Positions 1-7,154 of a stretch of 64,000 bases of DNA are shown here, piece by piece. This DNA comes from UBA10649 sp963793105. Lineage in GTDB: Bacteria > Actinomycetota > Actinomycetes > S36-B12. The notes beneath the pieces are model-generated. The model was given only the letters and a program-made list of their open reading frames with translations, had not been told where the DNA came from and ran no database searches. The translations under genes were made by a program, and so were the position numbers. Within the stretch, counting starts at the first letter, position 1. Every line of letters starts with the position of its first letter. The stretch lies in NCBI GenBank assembly GCA_963793105.1, contig CAWBZB010000006.1, positions 306,358 through 370,357 of the forward strand, given 5' to 3'.

Positions 1-8
1 GTCGTCAT
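1..8 (-). CDS. possible 5' end of the next gene, cut off by the window edge
   Basis: An ATG on the minus strand (8 to 6) overlaps the ybeY stop codon as ATGA, the kind of coupling seen throughout this operon. Only two codons are inside the window. In many bacteria a CNNM/CBS-domain (CorC-like) membrane protein follows ybeY, but nothing in the sequence here can confirm that. Confidence 0.25.
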
Positions 9-463
9 CGTCGCCCCTCGCGCCAGGCCTCGAGCAGGGCGTCCTGCAGGGCGAACATCTCGTCGTAGTCCGGCTGGGTCGCGTGGTCGTACCCGATCAG
101 GTGCAGCGTTCCGTGCGCCGTGAGGAACTGCAGTTCCTCGTCGAGGCTGCGACCCGCCGATGCCGCCTGCTCGACCGCGAATGTCGGGCACAGCACGATG
201 TCGCCCAGGATCCCCGGCGCGGGCGCCTCGCCGGGTTCTGCGCTGCGCAGCTCGTCGATCGGGAACGAGAGCACGTCGGTCGGCCCGGGCTCGCTCATCC
301 AGTCCTCGTGGAGCGTCGTCATGCGATCGATGTCCACGAGCGTGATGCCGAGCTCGCACTCCGGGTGCAGCCGCAGCGCTGCGAGCAGGTGCGTCGCGAG
401 GTCCTCGAGGGCGTCGACATCACAGGCGACACCCGATTCGTTTGCCACCGTCACTGCCGTCAC
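5..463 (-). CDS. ybeY: YbeY endoribonuclease, 16S rRNA 3'-end maturation
   Basis: This 152-residue protein has the family's usual length. It carries the metal-binding signature HGTLHLIGYDH near residues 116-126 (H-x3-H-x5-H), which binds a catalytic zinc ion. YbeY is a single-strand endoribonuclease that takes part in 16S rRNA 3'-end processing and 70S ribosome quality control in the cytoplasm. The start is GTG and overlaps the stop of the upstream phoH-like gene (GTGA), so the two are translationally coupled. The phoH-ybeY pairing is widely conserved and supports the call. Confidence 0.96.
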   Translation of the reverse strand: MTAVTVANESGVACDVDALEDLATHLLAALRLHPECELGITLVDIDRMTTLHEDWMSEPGPTDVLSFPIDELRSAEPGEAPAPGILGDIVLCPTFAVEQAASAGRSLDEELQFLTAHGTLHLIGYDHATQPDYDEMFALQDALLEAWREGRR

Positions 464-1443
464 GTGCCGCGCTTCGCGTCGTACTTCTCGTAGGCGTCGA
501 CGATCCGCCCGACGAGCTTGTGCCGGACGACGTCATGCGACGTGAGTCGGCAGAAGCCGACGTCGTCGAGGCCGTCGAGGATCTCCGTCACGACCCTCAG
601 GCCACTCGTCGTGCCGCCGGGGAGGTCGACCTGCGTCACGTCGCCCGTGACGACCATCGTCGAGCCGAACCCGAGCCGGGTGAGGAACATCTTCATCTGC
701 TCGGCCGAGGTGTTCTGCGCCTCGTCGAGGATGATGAACGAGTCGTTGAGGGTGCGACCGCGCATGTAGGCGAGCGGGGCGATCTCGATCGTGCCGCTGG
801 TGATCAGCCGCGGGATGGAGTCCGGATCGATCATGTCGTGAAGGGCGTCGTACAGCGGGCGCAGGTAGGGATCGATCTTCTCCGACAGGGTCCCGGGCAG
901 GAAGCCCAGCCGCTCGCCGGCCTCGACCGCCGGACGCGTGAGCACGATGCGACTGACGCGCTTCGCCTGCAGGGCCTGCACCGCCTTCGCGACCGCGAGG
1001 TAGGTCTTGCCGGTGCCGGCCGGCCCGATCCCGAAGACCACGGTGTTGTTGTCGATGGCGTCGACGTACCTCTTCTGGTTCAGGGTCTTGGCCCGGATGG
1101 TCCGGCCCCGGTTGCTCAGGATGTTCGCCGTGAGGACGTCGCTCGGTCGGGTGCCGGAGCGCATCAGTCCGATGCTCCGCTCGACGGATTCCGCGCTCAG
1201 CGCCTGGCCTGTGCGCAGGACCGCGAGCATCTCACCGATGAGCGTGTCGATGATGCCGACGTCGGCGGGTGATCCGCTCACGGTGATCTCGTTGCCGCGC
1301 GCCATGATGTCGGCCTCCGGAAAGGCCTCCTCCACCAGCCGCAGGAACTCGTCCCGGGTGCCGAGCAGGGCCACCATCGGCTGGGATGCCGGCACGACGA
1401 TCGTCGTCTGCGCGCGGGGGTCGTCTGCTGCCGTCTGGGTCAT
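460..1443 (-). CDS. phoH: PhoH-like ATPase (PhoH/YlaK family)
   Basis: The 327-residue protein is a P-loop NTPase. Walker A is GPAGTGKT (near residue 140) and Walker B is FIILDEAQNTS, with the Q-N-T-S sequence typical of PhoH proteins. An N-terminal segment with the order GIIDTLIGEML resembles the small domain found in front of the ATPase in this family. The biochemical role is poorly defined; ATP- or RNA-dependent functions have been proposed, and linkage to YbeY suggests RNA metabolism. It lies 21 bp downstream of the HIT gene and overlaps ybeY by 4 bp, in one transcription unit running from hrcA/dnaJ. Confidence 0.93.
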   Translation of the reverse strand: MTQTAADDPRAQTTIVVPASQPMVALLGTRDEFLRLVEEAFPEADIMARGNEITVSGSPADVGIIDTLIGEMLAVLRTGQALSAESVERSIGLMRSGTRPSDVLTANILSNRGRTIRAKTLNQKRYVDAIDNNTVVFGIGPAGTGKTYLAVAKAVQALQAKRVSRIVLTRPAVEAGERLGFLPGTLSEKIDPYLRPLYDALHDMIDPDSIPRLITSGTIEIAPLAYMRGRTLNDSFIILDEAQNTSAEQMKMFLTRLGFGSTMVVTGDVTQVDLPGGTTSGLRVVTEILDGLDDVGFCRLTSHDVVRHKLVGRIVDAYEKYDAKRGT

Positions 1444-1464
1444 GTGTGGGTCGCCGTTCGCGGG

Positions 1465-1809
1465 TCAGCCGGGAGGCCAGGACAGCCCGCGGCCGCCCAG
1501 GACGTGGAAATGGAGGTGGTGCACCGACTGGCCGGCACCCTCGCCGGTGTTGGTGACGATGCGATACCCGGACTCGGCGATCCCCTCGGACTCCGCGATC
1601 GCGCCGGCGACCTGCAGCAGGCGTCCGATCAGCGCGGGATCCGACGCCGCCAGTTCGGCCGCGTTGGCAACGTGCGCGCGCGGGATCACGAGCACGTGGA
1701 CGGGCGCCTGGGGGTCGATGTCGCGGAAGGCGAGCACAGCGTCGTCGCTGTGGACGAGATCCGCGGGGATCTCGCCTGCGCCGATGGCGCAGAACAGGCA
1801 GTCGGTCAT
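1465..1809 (-). CDS. HIT-family (histidine triad) nucleotide hydrolase
   Basis: At 114 residues this is a normal-length Hint-type protein. The histidine triad reads QSVHHLHFHVLGG near the C-terminus (H-phi-H-phi-H), where the middle His is the nucleophile that attacks the nucleoside phosphoramidate. The N-terminal CLFCAIGAGEIPA matches the usual CxFCxI..GEIPA opening with a Cys pair that can bind zinc. The enzyme acts on AMP-linked phosphoramidates or adenylates in the cytoplasm. It starts 4 bp after the rsmE stop and precedes phoH by 21 bp, a common actinobacterial order. Confidence 0.95.
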   Translation of the reverse strand: MTDCLFCAIGAGEIPADLVHSDDAVLAFRDIDPQAPVHVLVIPRAHVANAAELAASDPALIGRLLQVAGAIAESEGIAESGYRIVTNTGEGAGQSVHHLHFHVLGGRGLSWPPG

Positions 1810-1813
1810 GGCC

Positions 1814-2583
1814 TCATCCTTCCACCATCGGCTCGCGCCATCGGGCGGATGAGGCGAGCAGGGCCGCCACTGCTGCGATTCCTGCCGAGGACGTCCGCAG
1901 GACCGTGGGGCCCAGGCGCACGGCAGTGGCTCCGGACGCGGTGAGGAGCTCGAGTTCGGCGTCGGTCAGTCCGCCCTCCGGACCGACGACGACGACCACA
2001 TCGCCGACCGGCGGCAGGACCAGATCGCTGATGGGCGCCCGAGCCGTCTCGTGCAGCACCATCGCCAGCGTGGCCGCCCTCACGAGCCCGGCCACCTCGG
2101 CCGTCCCGGCCAGCCCGCGGATCTCGGGGAAGCGGGCACGACGGGCCTGCTTGGCCGCGGCATGCGCAGCATCCGCCCAGCGCCGCTGCCCGCGCTCGGC
2201 ACGCTCGCCCTTCCACTGGGTCACGCATCGCGTGGCCGCCCAGGGCACGATCGCGTCGGCGCCGATCTCGGTCAGCAGTTCCACGGCGAGCTCGCCGCGC
2301 TCGCCCTTCGGCAGCGCCTGCACGACCACGATCCGCGGCACCGGCGACGGCTCTCGGGTGACCGACCCGACCGTGACATCGAGGGACTGCCTTGCCGACC
2401 ACACCGGGACGCGAACCCCTCCGCACGAGTGCCGCTTCCGTCGACGACGGTGACCGGCTCCCCCGCGGCGATCCGTCGAACGGTGACCGCGTGACGCCCC
2501 TCCGCACCCTCGACGCGCACGACCGAGCCGGCCGACGCCTCGACGAGGGCGGCCTGCGGCACCACGAAGACCGGCGGCGTCAC
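1814..2583 (-). CDS. rsmE: RsmE 16S rRNA (uracil1498-N3)-methyltransferase, reading frame broken by one base
   Basis: RsmE methylates U1498 of 16S rRNA using S-adenosylmethionine. The N-terminal PUA-like half starts at ATG 2583, which overlaps the dnaJ stop (ATGA) and reads MTPPVFVVPQAALVE through GSGTRAEG. The SPOUT catalytic half lies in another frame, from about 2415 to the stop at 1814. It contains IVVVQALPKGER, the GPEGGLTDAELEL SAM-binding knot and RLGPTVLRTSSAG. Adding one G to the run of four at 2416-2419 joins them into 256 codons, the family's usual length. A lost base in the assembly is the simplest explanation; a real frameshift mutation cannot be excluded. Confidence 0.9.
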
Positions 2584-3710
2584 TTGGCGGTGAACGCGTC
2601 CTTGAGGCGTGAGAACAGCCCGCCGGTGTGCTCGCCGTTGCCGGTGCCCACCTGCACCGTCGCCTCGTCGCGCAGCCCGGCGAGCTGCCGGAGCAGCTCC
2701 TCCTGCTGCGCGTCGAGCTTGGTCGGCGTCTGGACGTTGAGGTGGACGTACAGGTCGCCGCGGCCCGCGGAACGCAGCCGGGCGGCGCCCTGCCCGCGCA
2801 CGAGCAGCGACTCACCCGACTGCGTTCCCGGCCGGATGTCGATGGCCGTGGGGCCGTCCAGGGTGTCCAGGGTCATGCTCGTGCCCAGCGCGGCCGCCGT
2901 CATGGGCACGGTCACGACGCAGTGCAACTCGTCGCCCCGACGCTCGAACAGCGCGTGCTGCGCGACGACGATCTCGACGAACAGGTCTCCGGACGGACCA
3001 CCGTTGGGGCCTACCTCGCCCTCGCCGGCCAGCTGGATCCGGGTGCCGGTGTCCACTCCCGGAGGGATCTGCACGGTGAGGGTGCGCCGGGTGCGGACCC
3101 GGCCGTCACCGGAGCACTCGTGGCACGGGTGCGGGATGGTGGTGCCGAAGCCCTGGCACTGGGGGCACGGACGCGAGGTCATGACCTGACCGAGGAAGGA
3201 TCGCTGCACCTGCTGGATCTCGCCACGGCCCTTGCACATCACGCAGGTCTCGGTGCTGCTGCCCGGAGCGGTCCCGGACGCCTCGCACGCCTCGCATCGG
3301 ACCGCCGTGTCGACCGTCAGCTCGCGGGTGCTGCCGAAGACCGCGTCCTTCAGCTCGATCTGGATCCGGATCAGCGCGTCCTGCCCACGCCGGGCCCGCG
3401 GCCGCGGGCCGCGCTGGGCGCCGCCGCCGAAGAAGGCGTCCATGATGTCCCCGAAGTCGAAGGACCCCCCGGGGAAGCCGCCGCCCCGGGCCGAGCTCAG
3501 CGGATCACCGCCGAGGTCGTACATCTGGCGCTTCTCCGGGTCGCTCAGCACCTCGTAGGCCGCCGTGACCATCTTGAATCGCTCCTGGTGCTCCGGGTCG
3601 GGGTTGACGTCCGGATGCAGCTCGCGGGCGAGCCGCCGGTAGGCCTTCTTGATGTCCTCCGGCGAGGCATCGTGGGACACGCCCAGCAGCGCGTAGTAGT
3701 CGGTGCTCAA
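2580..3710 (-). CDS. dnaJ: DnaJ co-chaperone (Hsp40, type I)
   Basis: All domains of a canonical DnaJ are visible in 376 residues. The J domain carries HPD at about residues 32-34. It is followed by a Gly/Phe-rich linker, the zinc-binding domain with four Cys pairs (CEAC, CVMC, CPQC, CHEC), two beta-barrel substrate-binding domains and a dimerisation tail. It delivers unfolded clients to DnaK and stimulates its ATPase. The start is TTG at 3710, supported by GGAG about 12 nt upstream and by the Tyr-Tyr-Ala-Leu-Leu-Gly J-domain opening right after it. It follows hrcA closely, so it probably shares the CIRCE/HrcA-controlled promoter; its stop overlaps rsmE. Confidence 0.97.
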   Translation of the reverse strand: MSTDYYALLGVSHDASPEDIKKAYRRLARELHPDVNPDPEHQERFKMVTAAYEVLSDPEKRQMYDLGGDPLSSARGGGFPGGSFDFGDIMDAFFGGGAQRGPRPRARRGQDALIRIQIELKDAVFGSTRELTVDTAVRCEACEASGTAPGSSTETCVMCKGRGEIQQVQRSFLGQVMTSRPCPQCQGFGTTIPHPCHECSGDGRVRTRRTLTVQIPPGVDTGTRIQLAGEGEVGPNGGPSGDLFVEIVVAQHALFERRGDELHCVVTVPMTAAALGTSMTLDTLDGPTAIDIRPGTQSGESLLVRGQGAARLRSAGRGDLYVHLNVQTPTKLDAQQEELLRQLAGLRDEATVQVGTGNGEHTGGLFSRLKDAFTAK

Positions 3711-3777
3711 CAGGCCTTCTCCAGGTCGGGGTCGTGCCGGGCGATGGGGCGGTCGTGGTCTGCCGCGCGAGATTCGG

Positions 3778-4800
3778 TCACGACTGCTCGTCGAGAATGC
3801 GGCTGACGTACCGGGCCACCGCCTGCACGGCGGACATCGTGCCCGGGTAGTCCATGTGGGTGGGACCGACCACGCCGAGCGAGGCCACCGCGAGGTCGCC
3901 GCGGGCGTAGTGCGACGTGACGACGGACGTGGCCTCCAGGCCCTCCACCGGGTTCTCGTGCCCGATGCGGACGGTGACCCCGGGTGCCGAGCCGGCCTCG
4001 CCGAGCAGTCGCATGAGCACGACCTGCTCCTCGAGCGCCTCGAGGACCGGCTGGATCGCGATCGGGAACGACTCGCCGTAGCGGGCCAGATGCGCCGTGC
4101 CTCCGAGCACGACCCGCTCGTCCGGTCGTTCCATCACCATCTCGAGCACGGCGGCGATGACGGAGTGGGCCGTGGGGCGATCGTCGAGCTCGAAGGCCTC
4201 CTCGAGGCCGCTGACCGCCTCGGGGACGGCGGAGAACGCCTTGCCGGCAAGGGCCGTGATGATCCGCGACCGCAGGTCGGCGAGGGTGTCGTCGGGCACC
4301 GGCGCCGCGCAGTCGACGATGCGCTGCTCGACGCGGCCGGTGTCGGCGATGATCACGACGATCAGCCGGGTCGTGCTCAGGGCGACGAGCTCCACGTGCC
4401 GCACGCTGCTGCGTGACAGCGAGGGGTACTGCACGAGCGCCACCTGGCGAGTGATCTGCGCGAGGAGTCGCACGGTGCGCGACATGACATCGTCGAGGTC
4501 GACCGCGCCGTCGAGGAACTGGTGGATCGCACGTCGCTCGGGGGAGGTCAGCGGCTTCACGCCGGACAGTCGATCGACGAAGAGCCGGTAGCCCCGGTCG
4601 GTCGGGACGCGACCGGCGCTGGTGTGCGGCTGGGCGATGAAGCCCTCCTCCTCCAGCGCGGCCATGTCGTTGCGGATCGTGGCCGGCGAGACGCCGAGGT
4701 TGTGGCGGTCGACCAGGGCCTTGGACCCGACCGGCTCGTGCGTGGACACGTAGTCCTCGACGATGGCGCGCAGGACCGCGAGACGACGCTCCTCGAGCAT
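3778..4800 (-). CDS. hrcA: HrcA heat-inducible transcription repressor
   Basis: HrcA represses heat-shock genes by binding CIRCE operators. The N-terminal winged helix reads RRLAVLRAIVEDYV..HEPVGSKAL..VSPATIRNDMAALE (about residues 5-50), a hallmark of the family, followed by the GAF-like dimerisation core. I chose ATG 4800 (340 residues) because GGGAGG lies 6 nt upstream and homologues begin MLEERR. An upstream in-frame start would add 13 residues that overlap the operator region. The CIRCE element lies 33 bp upstream, so the gene is probably autoregulated, with dnaJ downstream under the same control. Confidence 0.96.
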   Translation of the reverse strand: MLEERRLAVLRAIVEDYVSTHEPVGSKALVDRHNLGVSPATIRNDMAALEEEGFIAQPHTSAGRVPTDRGYRLFVDRLSGVKPLTSPERRAIHQFLDGAVDLDDVMSRTVRLLAQITRQVALVQYPSLSRSSVRHVELVALSTTRLIVVIIADTGRVEQRIVDCAAPVPDDTLADLRSRIITALAGKAFSAVPEAVSGLEEAFELDDRPTAHSVIAAVLEMVMERPDERVVLGGTAHLARYGESFPIAIQPVLEALEEQVVLMRLLGEAGSAPGVTVRIGHENPVEGLEATSVVTSHYARGDLAVASLGVVGPTHMDYPGTMSAVQAVARYVSRILDEQS

Positions 4801-4832
4801 GCTGACCTCCCGGGACCGGTGGACACCTGTCC

Positions 4833-4859
4833 TTGGCACTCACACTTCCTGAGTGCCAA
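4833..4859 (-). promoter_or_regulatory. CIRCE operator (HrcA binding site)
   Basis: The inverted repeat TTGGCACTC-N9-GAGTGCCAA is perfect and differs from the consensus TTAGCACTC-N9-GAGTGCTAA by one symmetric pair. A -10-like TACACT (4859-4864, minus strand) touches its upstream edge. Bound HrcA would therefore cover the transcription start of hrcA-dnaJ. Confidence 0.95.
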
Positions 4860-4898
4860 GTGTACGGCCTCAGGTGCGGACCGGCCCGGCACGGCGAG

Positions 4899-4931
4899 TT
4901 GATCTTTTCCTAGTATTTAGATAGACATACT
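4899..4931 (+). promoter_or_regulatory. AT-rich promoter/operator region upstream of the TauE/SafE gene
   Basis: This is the most AT-rich stretch in the neighbourhood. It contains a -35-like TTGATC and TA-rich hexamers (TAGTAT, TAGATA) just before ATG 4935, so the transcript would be leaderless or nearly so. AGTAT and ATACT form a 5-bp inverted repeat with a 10-bp spacer (4912-4931), a possible regulator site. No ribosome binding site is visible. Confidence 0.45.
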
Positions 4932-4934
4932 CTC

Positions 4935-5903
4935 ATGCTTCCCCTCCTGCTCGTCGCCCTGGCCGGCTTCGGCGCCCAGCTCGTCGACGGCTCCCTCGGG
5001 ATGGGCTACGGATTGACCTCCTCGACCCTGCTCATCGCCATCGGCCTGGCCCCCGCGGCGGCGTCCGCCTCGGTGCACCTCGCCGAGATCGGCACGTCGG
5101 CGACGAGCGCCTATGCGCACGCCCGGATGGGCAACGTCGACAAGACCGTGCTGCGCAGGATCGCCCTCCCCGGTGCCATCGGCGCCTTCGTCGGCGCGAC
5201 CGTCCTTTCGGGACTGTCGACGCAGGCCGCGCGCCCTTGGGCCAGTGGCCTGCTCCTCGTCCTCGGCATCTACGTCCTGTTCAGGTTCCTGCGGAACCGC
5301 ACCGTCGCCCCCAGGCGCGGACGACCGGGCAGCCGCTTCCTGGCGCCGCTCGGACTGGTCGGGGGCTTCGTCGACGCCACCGGCGGTGGCGGATGGGGTC
5401 CGGTCACGACGCCGGCCCTCCTCGCGAACGGCCGCATGGCACCGAGCCGTGTCATCGGGACCATGAACGCCGCCGAGTTCCTGGTGTCGGTCGCCGCCAG
5501 CGTCGGGTTCCTCATCGGGCTGGGCCTGGGTGCCCTCGACTGGCGCATCCTCGTGCCGCTCATGCTGGGCGGGATGCTGGCCGCGCCCCTCGGCGCCTGG
5601 ATCGCCCACCGGCTGCCGATGCGGGTCATGGGCGTGGCGGTGGGCGGCATGATCATCACGACGAACAGCGTCACCGTGATGCGCGCCCTCGAGGTCCCGG
5701 GCAGCCTGCAGGTGAGCATCCTCGTCACCCTGGTCGTGGCCTGGGCGGCGCTCGTGGGGACGGTCACGCTGGCGCACCTGCGCGCCCGCCGCCTCGCCGC
5801 CAGCCCCGATGCCTCCACCACCCCCGATGCCAACCCCGTCCACGAGCCCCGATGCCTCGTCACTCGTGGCGGTCCGGGAGCCCTCCTGACCGACCACGAC
5901 TGA
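4935..5903 (+). CDS. TauE/SafE-family membrane transporter (sulfite exporter-like)
   Basis: The 322-residue product is very hydrophobic with about eight predicted membrane segments in two halves. Each half opens with a Gly-rich motif (AQLVDGSLGMGYGLTSS near the start; GGFVDATGGGGWGPVTTP near residue 140), as expected for the duplicated TauE/SafE (DUF81) fold. Family members move sulfite, sulfoacetate or related organic anions across the inner membrane; the substrate here is unknown. It is transcribed alone, divergent from hrcA. The last 30 residues (after LRARRLAAS) look unlike the family: they are encoded by a 62-bp inverted repeat and are probably a non-conserved extension. Confidence 0.85.
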   Translation: MLPLLLVALAGFGAQLVDGSLGMGYGLTSSTLLIAIGLAPAAASASVHLAEIGTSATSAYAHARMGNVDKTVLRRIALPGAIGAFVGATVLSGLSTQAARPWASGLLLVLGIYVLFRFLRNRTVAPRRGRPGSRFLAPLGLVGGFVDATGGGGWGPVTTPALLANGRMAPSRVIGTMNAAEFLVSVAASVGFLIGLGLGALDWRILVPLMLGGMLAAPLGAWIAHRLPMRVMGVAVGGMIITTNSVTVMRALEVPGSLQVSILVTLVVAWAALVGTVTLAHLRARRLAASPDASTTPDANPVHEPRCLVTRGGPGALLTDHD

Positions 5904-5912
5904 CGAGGCATC
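5851..5912. repeat. inverted repeat with 19-bp arms overlapping the TauE gene 3' end
   Basis: The left arm GATGCCTCGTCACTCGTGG (5851-5869) and the right arm CCACGACTGACGAGGCATC (5894-5912) are complementary except for one C/C mismatch, around a 24-base loop. It lies between two converging genes and could act as a bidirectional terminator, although no T-tract follows. The right arm contains the stop codon of the transporter gene. Confidence 0.8.
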
Positions 5913-5923
5913 GAGGTCTGCGG

Positions 5924-7055
5924 CTACGTCAGCAGGATCTCGATCGCGCGGTTGGCCAGCAGTCGCCCGCGGCGAGTCAGCACCACCCGGCCCCCAGTCC
6001 GCACGGCCAGGCCATCACCCACCAGTGCGTCCACCGCGAGCGGATCCAGCCCCTCGAGCGAGAGTCCCTCCGCCAGCCGCAGACCCAGCATGACCCGCTC
6101 CATTCGGCTCTGCTCGGCGCGTCAGCACCTCGCGCTCCTGCTCCGGCGAGGTCCGGGACGCGAGGCGTTCGGCGTAGGTCCGCGGATGCTTGACGTTCCA
6201 CCACCGCTCACCGCCCACGTGCGAGTGCGCACCCGGGCCGATCCCCCACCAGTCCTCGTCATGCCAGTAGCCGAGGTTGTGCCGGCACTCACCCCCCGGA
6301 CGTGCCCAGTTCGACACCTCGTACCACGACAGGCCCGCGCCGGTGAGCAGGTCGTCGACGATGGCGTACCGCTCCGCCGCGACGTCGTCATCCGGCATCG
6401 GCAGCTCCCCTCGGCGCACGCGCCTGGCCAGCGGGGTGCCGTCCTCCACGATGAGCGAGTAGGCCGACACATGGTCGACCCCCGCTGACAGCGACTCCTC
6501 GACCGAGCGGCGCAGGTCCTCGTCGGTCTCCCCCGGCGTGCCGTAGATCAGGTCGAGGTTCACGTGCTCGAAGCCGGCGTCCGCGGCCGCTCGCGCGGCC
6601 AGAAGGCTCGCACCGGGCGTGTGCGTGCGGTCGAGGATGCGCAGCACCGCGGGCGCCGTGCTCTGCATGCCGAAGGACATGCGGGTGAATCCGCCCTCCC
6701 GCAGTTCGGCCAGCATCCGTTCGTCGACGCTGTCGGGGTTGGCCTCGGTCGTGACCTCGGCGTCGGGCGACAGCCCGAACTCCGCGCGCACGGCGTCGAG
6801 CAGCGAGACCAGGGCCGCGGAGCCGAGCAGGGTGGGCGTGCCGCCACCGACGAAGACCGTGTCCGCCGGTCGGACGTCGTCGCCGAGGACGTGCGCCGCC
6901 CAGCGCACCTCGTCGGCCAGGACCCGGTGGAAGTCCTCGCGCCGGACATCGTCGCCGAGCTCGGTCGCCGTGTACGTGTTGAAGTCGCAGTAGCCGCAGC
7001 GAGAGGCGCAGAACGGCACATGCAGGTAGACGCCGAACCCGGTCACGTCGCCCAT
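5924..7055 (-). CDS. hemW: HemW-type radical SAM heme chaperone, reading frame broken by one base
   Basis: The protein starts with GVYLHVPFCASRCGYCDF; CxxxCxxC binds the 4Fe-4S cluster of radical SAM enzymes. GGGTPTLL, the TTEANPDS segment and the SYEVSNWARPG..CRHN region match HemW (formerly called a coproporphyrinogen III oxidase-like protein), which transfers heme to respiratory proteins. After EVLTR the frame fails. One superfluous base near 6115-6120 separates it from MERVMLGLRLAEGL and a typical winged-helix tail ending at TAG 5924. Removing it gives 376 residues, a normal length. The gene is downstream of lepA, as in many Actinobacteria, with a palindrome 26 nt upstream of its start. 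Confidence 0.9.
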
Positions 7056-7080
7056 CTCGCCTCTGCCCCCACCCCTTCTC

Positions 7081-7142
7081 CGCGAGTGGCCAGGTGTTGC
7101 GGCATTCGCTCCGCGAATGACCGCAACACCTGGCCACTCGCG
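7081..7142. repeat. palindromic repeat P1 (GAGTGGCCA family) between lepA and hemW
   Basis: This is a near-perfect 62-bp palindrome. The left arm begins CGCGAGTGGCCAGGTGTTGC, and the complementary right arm ends at 7142. The stem has a one-base bulge, continues through CATTCGC/GCGAATG and closes on a 3-base loop. It begins 12 bp after the lepA stop codon and ends 26 nt before the hemW start. Three more copies occur in this window (32121, 38375, 48378). Confidence 0.92.
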
Positions 7143-7154
7143 AGGGAGGTCACG

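Noticed and set aside
442..1272. long antisense frames across most genes (for example opposite phoH, dnaJ, lepA and valS)
   Set aside because: High GC keeps the antisense frames open; their products are Arg/Ala/Gly-rich low-complexity strings without motifs or ribosome binding sites.
2400..2430. programmed ribosomal frameshift in rsmE
   Set aside because: No slippery heptamer, stimulatory structure or in-frame stop arrangement typical of programmed sites; rsmE is not known to use one.
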